Assembly (NCBI RefSeq): GCF_003065405.1
Contig: NZ_CP026947.1
Location: 2,447,303 to 2,511,302, forward strand
Direction: 5' to 3'
DNA from: Corynebacterium yudongzhengii
Lineage (GTDB): Bacteria; Actinomycetota; Actinomycetes; Mycobacteriales; Mycobacteriaceae
Length of the DNA: 64,000 nucleotides
A program made the translations under genes and the position numbers. The notes under the pieces were generated by a model. The model did not search any database and was not told the origin of the DNA. It saw only the letters and a list, made by a program, of their open reading frames with translations. This document shows, one piece after another, positions 8,643 to 17,246 of the stretch; within the stretch, counting starts at the first letter, position 1; each line of letters opens with the position of its first letter.

Positions 8643-9317
8643 TTAGTTGCGCCCGTTGGCCCGCCGGGCATTGAGGACCTCGGTGGCCAGCCGCAGGCGG
8701 GAATCGACCTCGAAGCGGCGGATCAACCTGGAGACGACCTTCTTCACGGTGGATTCGGCGAAGAAGGTGACCTCCGCGATCTCCGCGTTGGACTTGCCGG
8801 TGCACAGCTCGTCGAGAATTGCGCGCTCGGTGGGACCCAGCGCCTCGACCTGGCGCAGAACCGGAGACGAACTCGGGCTCACCGGGGGCACGTAGGCGAC
8901 CAGGCGGCTCAAACACTCCGGCGAGAGCGCTGTGCCGCCGTGGTAGCCGTCGCGCACCGCGTCGATAAGCTGCGCCGGCGGGGCCGACTTCAGCACGTAA
9001 CCGACCGCTCCCCCGGTGATCATCTGCACCAGCGACTCGTCGGTATCGAGCGCGGTGATCGCGATGGTGGCCGGCGCATCGATGCGGCGGCGCAGCTCCG
9101 CGAGCAGGCCAGGCCCGTCGAGCTCCGGCATGTGGATGTCGGAGAGGACGATGTCGACGTTGTCGGTGGTGGGATCGTCGATAAGCTCGAGGGCCTCGCG
9201 CCCGTTGCCGGCGGTGCCGATGACCTCGATGTCGTCGGCGAGCGAGAAGTACGCGGTGTAGCCGTCCCGGATGGTCCAGTCATCGTCGGCGATGAGGACT
9301 CGGATGTGCTCAGCCAC
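8643..9317 (-). CDS. LuxR/NarL-family response regulator
   Basis: 224 aa. Receiver domain with the acidic pocket ADDD at residues 10-13, phospho-acceptor Asp in VLSDIHMPE (about residue 58), and conserved Lys in [10 protein letters not shown]-terminal LuxR-type HTH with [20 protein letters not shown] and the recognition helix [12 protein letters not shown]. The partner is almost certainly the kinase gene at 9592-10674 on the same strand. A small secreted-peptide gene lies between them, which is unusual. The expected role is DNA binding when phosphorylated; targets are not visible, but the secreted protein at the head of the cluster is an obvious candidate. Confidence 0.92.
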   Translation of the reverse strand: MAEHIRVLIADDDWTIRDGYTAYFSLADDIEVIGTAGNGREALELIDDPTTDNVDIVLSDIHMPELDGPGLLAELRRRIDAPATIAITALDTDESLVQMITGGAVGYVLKSAPPAQLIDAVRDGYHGGTALSPECLSRLVAYVPPVSPSSSPVLRQVEALGPTERAILDELCTGKSNAEIAEVTFFAESTVKKVVSRLIRRFEVDSRLRLATEVLNARRANGRN

Positions 9318-9326
9318 GGCGGCGAT

Positions 9327-9512
9327 TTAGAGGAAGCGGCACCAGACGTTTTCGTAGTAGCGGCAGCCGAAGTAGTCAGCGGCGGCCTGCTTCTTCACGA
9401 CGGAGGTGTCCGCGTGGGAAGACAGCGCACTGGCCTGCGGCGCGGTGGCGACGGCGGCCGCAGTGGCACCGGCGACGAGGATGCGGGTGAGGTTCTTTTT
9501 CATCTTCTGCAT
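9327..9512 (-). CDS. small secreted peptide precursor inside a two-component operon
   Basis: 61 codons starting at the ATG at 9512, chosen because AGGGGAC sits about 8 nt upstream; an upstream ATG would add 14 unlikely residues. Residues 1-29 are a clear Sec signal peptide (MQKMKKN, hydrophobic core ILVAGATAAAVAT, cleavage after PQASA). The predicted 32-residue mature peptide has a basic and polar first half and an aromatic tail with two cysteines, FGCRYYENVWCRFL (C-X7-C), which could form one disulphide. It lies between the kinase gene (stop at 9592) and the regulator gene (start at 9317). I do not recognise the family. A secreted signal or small effector sensed or controlled by the system is an inference. 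Confidence 0.7.
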   Translation of the reverse strand: MQKMKKNLTRILVAGATAAAVATAPQASALSSHADTSVVKKQAAADYFGCRYYENVWCRFL

Positions 9513-9591
9513 GATGTCCCCTATATGAAAACTGTGGTTGATCTCAGTGATCACTTTTACTCGGCAATGATAAGCCCTATTGAGCGATCCG

Positions 9592-10674
9592 TCATGCCGG
9601 GAGCTCTAAAACCGTGGTCCACTGCCCGATTCTTGCCCCGGCCTCCAGGCGCCCGCCGAGGTGAGCTGCGCGTTCGCTCAAATCGCGCAGCCCTCGGTGC
9701 GTGGACATGTCCTGGTCGGTGTGTTCGGGTACTGGGTCGGTGTCGTTGGTGATTTCGAGGAGGTAGTGGCCGTCGTGGACCACGTGGTGGATGATGACCG
9801 CGCTGCCCGCCGGGGCGTATTTGATGATGTTGGTGGCCACCTCGCGCACGAAGTCCTCCACCAACGCGCGGGCATCGGTGGTGAGCACCACGGACGGCGC
9901 CGTGTTGGCGCGGACGTCGAAGCCATGGGAGCTGAGGCGTCGATACTCGTCGCTGAAGACGGCCTCGGCCGGGGTGAACTCGCGCTCCAGGCTCTCGGTG
10001 TCGGAGGATTCCAGCACGCGGATGAGCTCGCGGACCTGCCCCATCGAGCGCCGCGAATCCTCGATGATGGCGCGCAGCTGGAGCTCTTTCTCCGGATCGC
10101 CGCCCGCCTGCTTGAGGCCCAGGACCTCGGCGCGGACGATGACGTTCGTCAGCGAGGCCGCCACCGAATCGTGCAGGGCACGGGCGAGCTCGGCGCGGCG
10201 GCGTCGATAGTTCTCCGCCATCTGGGCGCGGACCTGCTCGCGCTGGCGCACGATGCGGCCGACGAGCACCGCCAGCAAGAGGACGACGACCCAGACGCTC
10301 ACGGCGACGGGGTCGGTGATCCAGGCGCTTTGGTTAGTATCGAAAAGCCCCAGCACCGTGATGACGGGGACGAACCAGACGGTGTGGATGATCGGCAGGC
10401 GGCAGGCGACGACCAGGCACATGATCGGCGCGAGCAGGATGTCGATGAGGCTGGTCAGCTCGGGGTGAATGATCGCGACGACGAATGCCACGACGAACAA
10501 CACCGCGCTCATCAGCGGGCGCCAGTTCGCCGCCGCCAGCAGGCCGATGAGGCACAAGGTCAAGATGATGCCGGCGAGCGGGTAGGCGAAAACGCTGCCG
10601 ACGGCGATGACGAGAACCGCCACCACAGCCAGCAGCGTCAGATAGACCGTGCGGAGAGACTTGTTGAGTGCCAC
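9592..10674 (-). CDS. sensor histidine kinase, HisKA_3 type
   Basis: 360 aa, GTG start. Residues about 10-145 contain five or so hydrophobic helices with very short loops, so there is little extracellular domain. A coiled linker (REQVRAQMAENYRRRRAEL) leads to the dimerisation/phospho-acceptor motif ALHDSVAASLTNVIV (His near residue 168) and a HATPase_c domain with EVATNIIKYAPAG (N-box) and LRDLSERAAHLGGRLEAG (G-box region). This is the kinase type that pairs with NarL/LuxR regulators such as 8643-9317. Membrane-embedded sensing is typical of kinases reacting to peptides or envelope stress, but the signal is unknown. Confidence 0.9.
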   Translation of the reverse strand: MALNKSLRTVYLTLLAVVAVLVIAVGSVFAYPLAGIILTLCLIGLLAAANWRPLMSAVLFVVAFVVAIIHPELTSLIDILLAPIMCLVVACRLPIIHTVWFVPVITVLGLFDTNQSAWITDPVAVSVWVVVLLLAVLVGRIVRQREQVRAQMAENYRRRRAELARALHDSVAASLTNVIVRAEVLGLKQAGGDPEKELQLRAIIEDSRRSMGQVRELIRVLESSDTESLEREFTPAEAVFSDEYRRLSSHGFDVRANTAPSVVLTTDARALVEDFVREVATNIIKYAPAGSAVIIHHVVHDGHYLLEITNDTDPVPEHTDQDMSTHRGLRDLSERAAHLGGRLEAGARIGQWTTVLELPA

Positions 10675-10682
10675 GTTCGTAA

Positions 10683-10737
10683 GCGCCCTCTACTCAGCAT
10701 CGACTAGAAATGTTCACCAATTCTAGCCAGAGGGCGC
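10683..10737 (-). promoter_or_regulatory. nested inverted repeat upstream of the kinase gene
   Basis: Outer 9-bp arms GCGCCCTCT (10683-10691) and AGAGGGCGC (10729-10737) enclose inner arms CTAGAA (10704-10709) and TTCTAG (10721-10726). It fills much of the 88-bp gap between the secreted-protein stop (10763) and the kinase start (10674). It could be a processing or attenuation hairpin that lowers expression of the downstream kinase, or an operator pair. No U-tract follows, so a simple terminator is less likely. Confidence 0.55.
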
Positions 10738-10762
10738 CCGCGGCGTCTGCCTCACGTACTCC

Positions 10763-12010
10763 TTAGAAGCGACCGGAGTGCTTCTTGCCGCCATCGGTGT
10801 AGGTGATGTCGGCGGAGTTGACGTTCCAGTCGTTGTCGGTGGAGGTATCGCCGGCGGCACGGCCGATCTGGGTCACGGTGATGTCGTTGATGATGCGGCC
10901 GCGGGAGGTGTTGCCGTCGCCGAAGTTGAGGTTGCCCAGCAGGACCTCCTGGCCCGGGTCGATCGGGTTCGACAGGGTGACCTCGAAGACGCGGGTGGAA
11001 GAGGCCTTGTCGAAGCCCAAGTCCTGGACGTGAGCGCCGTTGAAGCGGCCAGCGGTGTTCAGGCGGTCAACGCCCTCCGGGCCCTCCACGGTGCCGACCT
11101 CGACGCGGAAGCGGACGGGGTTCTGGGAGACGTCGTAACGCTCGGTGCCGACGTTCTTGACGCGCAGGGCGACGACGCCAGCGAAGCCCTCCGACTTGCC
11201 GGCGGCGGTGGTCAGGCGGGGCTCGAGGTCGAGGGCCTCGTTGGCCTCAACGTCGGAGAAGTCCGGAGCCTCGGTGCCGCGGACCGGCTCGACCTTGTTG
11301 AACTCGGGGTGCTCCGGGCCGCCCTTGTCGCGCGGGGCGTCGGCCGGGTCGTCGTAAATCGAGACCTGGACCTCGTTCTTCATCGGGGCGAGGGCGCTCC
11401 AGGCGGTCGGGGTGGACCAGGTGCCGTTGGCCTTGCAGAACTGCTGGACGCCGGACATGTGCAGCACGCGGAAGCCGTAGGTGGCCTCACCGGTGTGGCC
11501 GGCCGGGACGTCGTAGGGGCCGATGGTCTGGCCGGCGGTCCAGGACAGCTCGTAGGCGAAGTCGGCGCCGATGTTGCTGGCGATCTCATGCGAGATGCCG
11601 GCCTCGGAGTTGTCGTCCTTGACGCCGAGGTTGGCGCTGGTGGTCTGGGCGTAGCCGCCGTTGACGCTCAGGGAGACCGACTGGGTGCGGTTGAGGTCCT
11701 GGGTCAGCGGGATGGTGCCGTTGGAGGTGTTGGTGGTGGAGATGGTGCCGGCCGGGGTGAAGTTGTCGGTCACCTTGTAGACGGTGGTGCGGAAGTCCTC
11801 ACCAGAGTTGCAGACGGGCTCCGGGTTGAGCACGTTGGCGCGCAGGTGGTCCGAGCCGTGGTAGGTGTGGACGATCGGCAGCTTCGGGTTGAGCTTCGGG
11901 GTCTCCGGGTAGGTGTGCTCGATGGTCTCGGCGTTGGCGATACCGGTGCCGACGGTCAGGGCCATGGTGGCAGCCGCGAGGAACGCGGCGGCGCGGGAAG
12001 TGCGGGTCAT
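10763..12010 (-). CDS. secreted beta-rich protein, possibly aerolysin-fold
   Basis: 415 aa from the ATG at 12010 (AAGGAG 12 nt upstream). Sec signal peptide with cleavage after GTGIANA. Two cysteines (EPVCNSGED, QQFCKANGT) probably pair. Residues about 70-190 show long alternating Ser/Thr-rich strands: TTNTSNGTIPLTQDLNRTQS, SLSVNGGYAQTTSANLGV, a central EAGISHEIASNIGADFAYEL and then GPYDVPAGHTGEATYGF. This order (Q-rich strand, amphipathic hairpin, helix-like turn, second strand, PAG turn) resembles aerolysin/ETX-MTX2 pore formers. The C-terminal 150 aa look like a beta-sandwich (VVALRVKNVG, RVFEVTLSNPIDPGQEV). The fold assignment is inferred from pattern only. It heads the cluster with the kinase, peptide and regulator. 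Confidence 0.8.
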   Translation of the reverse strand: MTRTSRAAAFLAAATMALTVGTGIANAETIEHTYPETPKLNPKLPIVHTYHGSDHLRANVLNPEPVCNSGEDFRTTVYKVTDNFTPAGTISTTNTSNGTIPLTQDLNRTQSVSLSVNGGYAQTTSANLGVKDDNSEAGISHEIASNIGADFAYELSWTAGQTIGPYDVPAGHTGEATYGFRVLHMSGVQQFCKANGTWSTPTAWSALAPMKNEVQVSIYDDPADAPRDKGGPEHPEFNKVEPVRGTEAPDFSDVEANEALDLEPRLTTAAGKSEGFAGVVALRVKNVGTERYDVSQNPVRFRVEVGTVEGPEGVDRLNTAGRFNGAHVQDLGFDKASSTRVFEVTLSNPIDPGQEVLLGNLNFGDGNTSRGRIINDITVTQIGRAAGDTSTDNDWNVNSADITYTDGGKKHSGRF

Positions 12011-12187
12011 GATGGACGAATTCTCCTTGTCTAGGTCTCGGTGTCCTGTGGGCATCCTGAAAGGGAATATCTAGGAGGCTAACCCTGCACACAGGCGCTG
12101 AACAGGGTCAACAGCAAGGAGGGAACGAAAGTACCCAATTTTCCCGCAGCCGGGGGCAGATTCTGGTCCAGGTGTGACTTATGTGAC

Positions 12188-13012
12188 TTATACGTTCTGG
12201 CAACGCGCGTTCTGGCAACGCGGGCAATAAAACAGATTCCGACCCTGCAGCATCGTGTGCTCGATCTCCGTACCGCAGATCAAGCACGGATCGCCGGCCC
12301 GGCGGTAGACGTAAACCTCGCCGCCGTGCTCGTCGATACGCGGCGGCCGGCCCATGGCCTCCGGGCGGTGCTCGTCGCGCACCGTGTCGATGCGCCCCGT
12401 TTCTTCCCCGACACGCATCGTGGCCACCAGGTCCTCCCAGATCGCTGTGAGCTCTTTTTCGCTGAGCTGGTTGGCCGGGGTAAAAGGAGAAATCCCGAGG
12501 CGAAACAGGGTCTCCGCGCGGTAGATGTTGCCCACCCCCGCATACACCGACTGATCCATCAGCACGGCAGCGATCGAACGCCGAGTGCGCCGGGCGGTGG
12601 CGGTGACTTTCGCCGGATCGGCATCGGCGCGCAGGGGGTCCTCGCCCGAGCGCTCGCGTATCGACTCGGCCTCACCGGGTTCGAGCAGCCGGCAGGCCTG
12701 CGGTCCACGCAGGTGCGCCGCGAGCGTCTCCGCGTGGTTGAGGATGCGCAGGCGGATCTGGCCTTTCTGCGTCACCGGATCCTCGAAACGAAACGTGCCG
12801 ATCAGCCCCAGGTGCACGTACACGCTCGGGGCGTTAACGAAGTGCAGGAACAGGTGTTTGCCCAGGGCTTCGGCGATATCGAGGAGGTGTCCGTCGAGAA
12901 GCGCCGCCTGGTCGGCGAAACGCCCCTGCGGGCTGGTGACGGTGAGCCCGCCATCGCGGAAATCGCGGTTGAGCCTCGTGGCGAGGCGGTGGAGGACGTG
13001 ACCCTCGGGCAT
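12188..13012 (-). CDS. nei: Fpg/Nei-family DNA glycosylase (endonuclease VIII type)
   Basis: Base-excision repair glycosylase/AP lyase removing oxidised bases. The mature N-terminus must be the catalytic Pro of MPEGHVLHRLA, which fixes the start at 13012 although an in-frame Met lies three codons upstream. The 274-aa product has the helix-two-turn-helix region (IAAVLMDQSVYAGVGNIYRA) and a C-terminal zinc finger CLICG...CPRC. It resembles mycobacterial Nei1 (MPEGHTLHRLA). It stands alone and diverges from the DUF1846 gene, about 90 bp between starts. Confidence 0.92.
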   Translation of the reverse strand: MPEGHVLHRLATRLNRDFRDGGLTVTSPQGRFADQAALLDGHLLDIAEALGKHLFLHFVNAPSVYVHLGLIGTFRFEDPVTQKGQIRLRILNHAETLAAHLRGPQACRLLEPGEAESIRERSGEDPLRADADPAKVTATARRTRRSIAAVLMDQSVYAGVGNIYRAETLFRLGISPFTPANQLSEKELTAIWEDLVATMRVGEETGRIDTVRDEHRPEAMGRPPRIDEHGGEVYVYRRAGDPCLICGTEIEHTMLQGRNLFYCPRCQNARCQNV

Positions 13013-13103
13013 ATCTGTCACCTAATAGATCGTTGGAACGGCGGACACTACTATGGCAGTGTTCACCCTACGACCCGCCTCGCCGCAGCAAGGAAGTGCA
13101 CCC

Positions 13104-14603
13104 ATGGACCGGAAGCTCGGATTCGACCGCGAACGCTACATCACCCTCCAGTCAGAGCACATCAACGCCCGCCGGGAGGAGATCGGCGGCAAGCTCTACC
13201 TCGAAATGGGCGGGAAGCTTTTCGACGACCACCACGCCGCCCGCGTCCTGCCCGGCTTCACGCCGGACAACAAGATCGAGATGCTCGAGCAGATCCGCGA
13301 CGACGTCGAGATCATCATCTGCATCAACTCCCACGACTTGGAACGCGGCAAGGTGCGCGCCGACCTGGGCATCCCCTACGACGAAGACACGCTGCGGCTT
13401 ATCGACGTCTTCCGCGACCGTGGATTCCTCGTCGACCACGTCGTGATGACCCAGTTCGAAGACGGCAACCAGCGCGCCTGGGAATTCAAAGAACGCCTGG
13501 AGAACCTGGGCCTGAAAGTCTCACGCCACTTCGTCATCGAGGGCTACCCCTCCAACATCGACAAGGTGGTCTCCGACGAGGGCCTCGGGCGCAACGAGTG
13601 GGTGGAGACGAGCCGAGACGTCATCGTCGTCACCGCGCCCGGGCCGGGCTCCGGGAAGCTCGCCACCAGTTTGAGCCAGGTCTACCAGGACAATCAGCGC
13701 GGCATTAAGGCCGGCTACGCGAAGTTCGAGACCTTCCCCGTCTGGAACCTACCGCTCGAGCACCCGGTCAACCTCGCCTACGAGGCCGCGACCGTCGACC
13801 TCAACGACTCCAACGTCATCGACCCCTTCCACCTCAAAGCCCACGGCGAATACACGGTCAACTACAACCGCGACGTCGAGGCCTTCCCGCTGCTCAAGTC
13901 CATCCTGGCGCGCGTCACCGGTACCGAGCCCTACCAGTCGCCCACCGACATGGGCGTGAACATGGTGGGCAACTGCATCATCGACGACGAGGTCTGCCGC
14001 GAAGCCAGCATCCAGGAAATCATCCGCCGCTACTACCGCGCGCTTGTCGACGAGCGCCGCCTCGACACCGACGACCGCACCTATTCCGACCGCGCCGCCG
14101 TCGTCATGGCGAAGGCCGACTGCTCCACAGCCGACCGCGCGGTGGTCGCCCCCGCGCTCGAGATCGAAGAACGCACCGGCGGCCTACCCGGCTCGGCGAT
14201 GCAGCTCCACGACGGCACCATCGTCACCGGCAAGACCACCGAACTGCTCGGCTGCTCCGCCGGCATGCTGCTCAACGCTCTGAAGCACCTCGCCGGCATC
14301 GACCGAGAGCTGCACCTGCTCTCGCCGTCGTCGATCGAGCCGATCCAGACGCTCAAGACTCAACACCTGGGCTCGCAGAACCCGCGCCTGCACACCGACG
14401 AGGTGCTCATCGCCTTAAGCGTGTCCGCCGCGGACTCCCCGGAAGCCCAGCGCGCCCTGGCTGAGCTGCGGAATCTGCGCGGCACCGACGCGCACACCTC
14501 CACGATCCTCGGTCCCGTCGACGAAGGGATCTTCCGCAACTTAGGCGTCAACGTCACCTCCGAGCCGCGGTACTGGAAGAAGCGTCTGTACCGGAAGCGG
14601 TAG
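13104..14603 (+). CDS. DUF1846 family protein
   Basis: 499 aa from the ATG at 13104 (AAGGAAG 8-9 nt upstream); the frame is open 51 nt further upstream without homology. The start [18 protein letters not shown] and segments such as [35 protein letters not shown] and [14 protein letters not shown] are characteristic of the DUF1846 family (about 500 aa, found across Firmicutes and Actinobacteria). The family has a solved alpha/beta fold but no agreed reaction. The Gly-rich GPGSGK segment suggests nucleotide binding, as inference. Confidence 0.9.
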   Translation: MDRKLGFDRERYITLQSEHINARREEIGGKLYLEMGGKLFDDHHAARVLPGFTPDNKIEMLEQIRDDVEIIICINSHDLERGKVRADLGIPYDEDTLRLIDVFRDRGFLVDHVVMTQFEDGNQRAWEFKERLENLGLKVSRHFVIEGYPSNIDKVVSDEGLGRNEWVETSRDVIVVTAPGPGSGKLATSLSQVYQDNQRGIKAGYAKFETFPVWNLPLEHPVNLAYEAATVDLNDSNVIDPFHLKAHGEYTVNYNRDVEAFPLLKSILARVTGTEPYQSPTDMGVNMVGNCIIDDEVCREASIQEIIRRYYRALVDERRLDTDDRTYSDRAAVVMAKADCSTADRAVVAPALEIEERTGGLPGSAMQLHDGTIVTGKTTELLGCSAGMLLNALKHLAGIDRELHLLSPSSIEPIQTLKTQHLGSQNPRLHTDEVLIALSVSAADSPEAQRALAELRNLRGTDAHTSTILGPVDEGIFRNLGVNVTSEPRYWKKRLYRKR

Positions 14604-14651
14604 GCGTTGTTGTTTTTACGCATAGCGCGCTAGGGCTGCCTCCATGCGGCG

Positions 14652-14752
14652 CTAGCGCTGGTCGAAAGGAGTCACCCCTAAAGGGGTCCTGATTTCGACC
14701 GCGCGAGACTCCTTTCTATGGGGCTGATTTCGACCAGCGGTAGCGCAACACG
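14652..14752. repeat. 100-bp palindromic repeat, copy 1
   Basis: Starts CTAGCGCTGGTCGAAAGGAG and ends GATTTCGACCAGCGGTAGCG, so its ends are inverted (GCGCTGGTCGAAA / TTTCGACCAGCG). The interior carries GGAGTCACCCCTAAAGGGGTCC and GACTCCTTTC in opposite orientation, giving a multi-branched foldback. A second copy starts 220 bp downstream. It lies in the 410-bp gap between the DUF1846 gene and the Nnr gene; the remaining sequence there holds no gene. Confidence 0.85.
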
Positions 14753-14871
14753 CAGGCCTGGCCAGGGCGTGGGGATTGCTGCCTGACTCTCGGCCACACC
14801 AGACCCATCCGCCCCATCAGCTCCCCCGGCAAACTCGCACGGTCTGCTAGCACCCTCCCGGCGATAGCGCC

Positions 14872-14972
14872 CTAGCGCTGGTCGAAAGGAGTCGCCCCTA
14901 AAGGAGTCCTGGTTTCGACCGCGCGAGACTCCTTTCTATGGGGCTGATTTCGACCAGCGGTAGCGCAACACG
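14872..14972. repeat. 100-bp palindromic repeat, copy 2
   Basis: Nearly identical to 14652-14752 over its whole length (two or three substitutions seen, such as ACCCC/GCCCC and GGGGTCC/GGAGTCC). It ends about 40 bp before the Nnr start codon, so its foldback may lie in that transcript's 5' region. A half copy (GATTTCGACCAGCGCTAGCG) occurs at about 24168-24189. Confidence 0.85.
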
Positions 14973-15013
14973 AGCAAGCACAACCCACCCCAGAGCGCAC
15001 TACCCTGGGCACC

Positions 15014-16571
15014 ATGCCACTTAACGCGTTCACTTATACCGCCGATCAGGTTCGCGCGGCGGAGGAGCCTTTGCTCGCTACGCAGCGCGAACCGGACCAG
15101 CTCATGCGCTCCGCCGCGCACGCCGTGGCCGTAGCCGCCGGCACGCTCCTCCCCCACAACCACAACCACAACCACGCCCACCCCCGCGTCCTGGTCCTCG
15201 CCGGCTCGGGCGGCAACGGCGGAGACGCCCTCTATGCCATGGCAGAGTTGCTGGAATCTACGCCCCTCAACGTCGAGGTGATTCTGACCAGCCGCAGCGG
15301 GAAAGTCCATGAACTCGCGCTCACGACCTGCAAGAACACCGGCGCGACCGTCGTCGACGAACCGAGCGGCACCTATGACCTGGTCATCGACGGGATCCTC
15401 GGCCTCGGCGGCGCCGGGGACCTGCGCGAGGACGCTGCGCGGCTGGTGCGGGCCGTCGATAAGCGAGCCGTCCTTAGTGTCGACGTACCCAGCGGCATCG
15501 GCGCCGACGACCCCACCACTCCCCCGCCCCTGGCAGACGGCACCCCGACCCACGTCTCGGCGGACGTCACCGTGACCTTCGGCGGCTACCGCCTCGCCCA
15601 CGGCCTCAGCGCGCACTGCGGCGAAGTGCTGCTCGCCGACCCGCACACGCATGCCGGCAACATCTCCGAGCACCTGCCAAAGTCGCACATCACGCTCAGC
15701 CGGGCCGCCACCCCTTCCCGCGACTACCCCGCTGAGCTGCGCACGCTGGCGTTTCCCGAGCTTCCAGACCTCACCCCCCGGGCTGAAGATGACAAGTACT
15801 CGGGTGGGGTCGTCGGCATCTGTGCGGGCTCGCAGACCTATCCCGGCGCGGCGGTGCTGGCCACCACTGGCGCGGTGCGCACGACGAGCTCGATGGTTCG
15901 TTACGCGGGCCCGCAGGCCCTGGAGGTCGTGCGGGCGCTGCCGGAGGTCGTCGCCACCACCACCGTCGCTGAGGCCGGCCGGGTGCAGTCCTGGGTCTTC
16001 GGCCCCGGCTCGGGCACCGAGGATACGAACACCCTCGCAGACATACTCGCCACCGATCTTCCGGTACTTATCGACGCCGACGGCCTCACCCTGCTCACCC
16101 ACCACGAACCCTTGCGCGAGCAGGTGGCCCAGCGCACCGCCCCCCACCGTGCTCACGCCGCATCTGGGCGAATATGACCGGCTGGCAGAGGCGCTCGGCC
16201 TCGAGGCCGCGGAACTCAACCACGCGGAGAAGGCCCGGCGGCTCGCCCAAGAATTGGACTGCACCGTGCTGCTCAAGGGCCGGTTTACGGCCATCGCGGA
16301 TGAAGAGGACGTACGTATCGTCGATACCGCCAGCTCCTGGGCCGCCACGCCCGGGTCGGGAGACGTCATGGCGGGTATGGCGGGGGCCGTCATGGCCCTG
16401 GTCACGGCCAGAAAAGGCGCCGAATATGCCACCGAGCCGCTCGCCGCGGCGGTGGCTCTGCACGCCCTGGCGGCGCGGATCTCTGCGCGCATGCCGGAGG
16501 GCTACGCGCCGACCTCAGCGAGCCGGATCGCCGAGGCCATCCCGCGCGCTAGTGCGCAACTGTCGAGATAG
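15014..16571 (+). pseudogene. nnr: bifunctional NAD(P)H-hydrate epimerase/dehydratase, frameshifted
   Basis: Repairs hydrated NAD(P)H. The N-terminal YjeF epimerase domain (LVLAGSGGNGGDALYAMAEL, DGILGLGGAG, DVPSGIGADD) and C-terminal ADP/ATP-dependent dehydratase domain (SGGVVGICAGSQTYPGAAVL, VLTPHLGEYDRLAEA, LKGRFTAIAD, TPGSGDVMAGMAGA) are both present. The frame breaks at about 16140-16145, in six consecutive C: frame one runs out at 16177, while homology continues as PTVLTPHLGEY in another frame to 16571. Removing one C restores a full-length protein of about 518 aa. It could be a real mutation, slippage, or a base-call error. The end overlaps the convergent ABC gene by 23 nt. Confidence 0.85.
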
Positions 16572-17238
16572 CGGTGGCGCGGCCGTCGATGACCTCGACG
16601 ACCTCGTCGAACATCTGCAGGTTCGAGCGATCATGGGTGACCACGACGCAGGCGAGGTTGAGGTCGTCGACAAGCGAGCGCAACAGCTCGAGCACCGAGC
16701 GCGAGCGCTCAGCGTCGAGGGCGCTGGTGGGCTCGTCGGCGAGTAGGAGCTCGGGGCTGGCCATGAGCGCGCGGGCGATGCCGACGCGCTGGCGCTGCCC
16801 GCCGGAGAGCTCCGTGATGCGGCGATCGGCGTGGTCGGCGAGGCCGACGGCGTCGAGAAGCTGCTCCGCCCGGTCGCGGCGCAGGGAGCGCCCGCGCAGG
16901 TGGTCGGTGACGAGCAGCTGGTCGCGGACGTTCATCGCGCCGATGAGGCCCGGGTTTTGGAAGATGAAGCCGATGTGTTCGCGCCGGATGCGGGTGCGCT
17001 CGGCGTCACTGGCGCCGTCGAGTCGCTCGCCGGCGACGGCGGCGCGCCCAGAGTCGGGGACGGTGAGCCCGCCGGCGACGGCCAGCAGCGTCGACTTGCC
17101 GGAGCCGGACTCGCCGACCACCGCGGTCATCGTGCCGCCGTGGGCCTCGAGGCGCGCGCGGTCGAGGGCGGTGATGGTCTCGGTGCCGTCGGGGTAGGTG
17201 ACGGTGATGTCGTGTAGATCGAGAATCGGGGAGGTCAT
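16549..17238 (-). CDS. ABC transporter ATP-binding protein, LolD/MacB type
   Basis: 229 aa. Walker A GESGSGKSTLL (residues about 39-49), Q-loop GFIFQNPGLIGAMNV, signature LSGGQRQRVGIARAL, Walker B LLLADEPTSALD and switch His VVVTHD. This subfamily pairs with FtsX-like permeases in export or mechanotransmission (lipoproteins, peptides, antibiotics), working from the cytoplasmic face. The permease gene lies 8 nt upstream on the same strand. Substrate unknown; the adjacent two-component genes suggest that the exporter answers envelope stress or an antimicrobial. Confidence 0.93.
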   Translation of the reverse strand: MTSPILDLHDITVTYPDGTETITALDRARLEAHGGTMTAVVGESGSGKSTLLAVAGGLTVPDSGRAAVAGERLDGASDAERTRIRREHIGFIFQNPGLIGAMNVRDQLLVTDHLRGRSLRRDRAEQLLDAVGLADHADRRITELSGGQRQRVGIARALMASPELLLADEPTSALDAERSRSVLELLRSLVDDLNLACVVVTHDRSNLQMFDEVVEVIDGRATAISTVAH

Positions 17239-17246
17239 GGGTTCTC

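Noticed and set aside
8637..9752. 371-codon plus-strand ORF covering the response regulator and peptide gene
   Set aside because: Runs antisense through a clearly homologous regulator; no domain and atypical composition.
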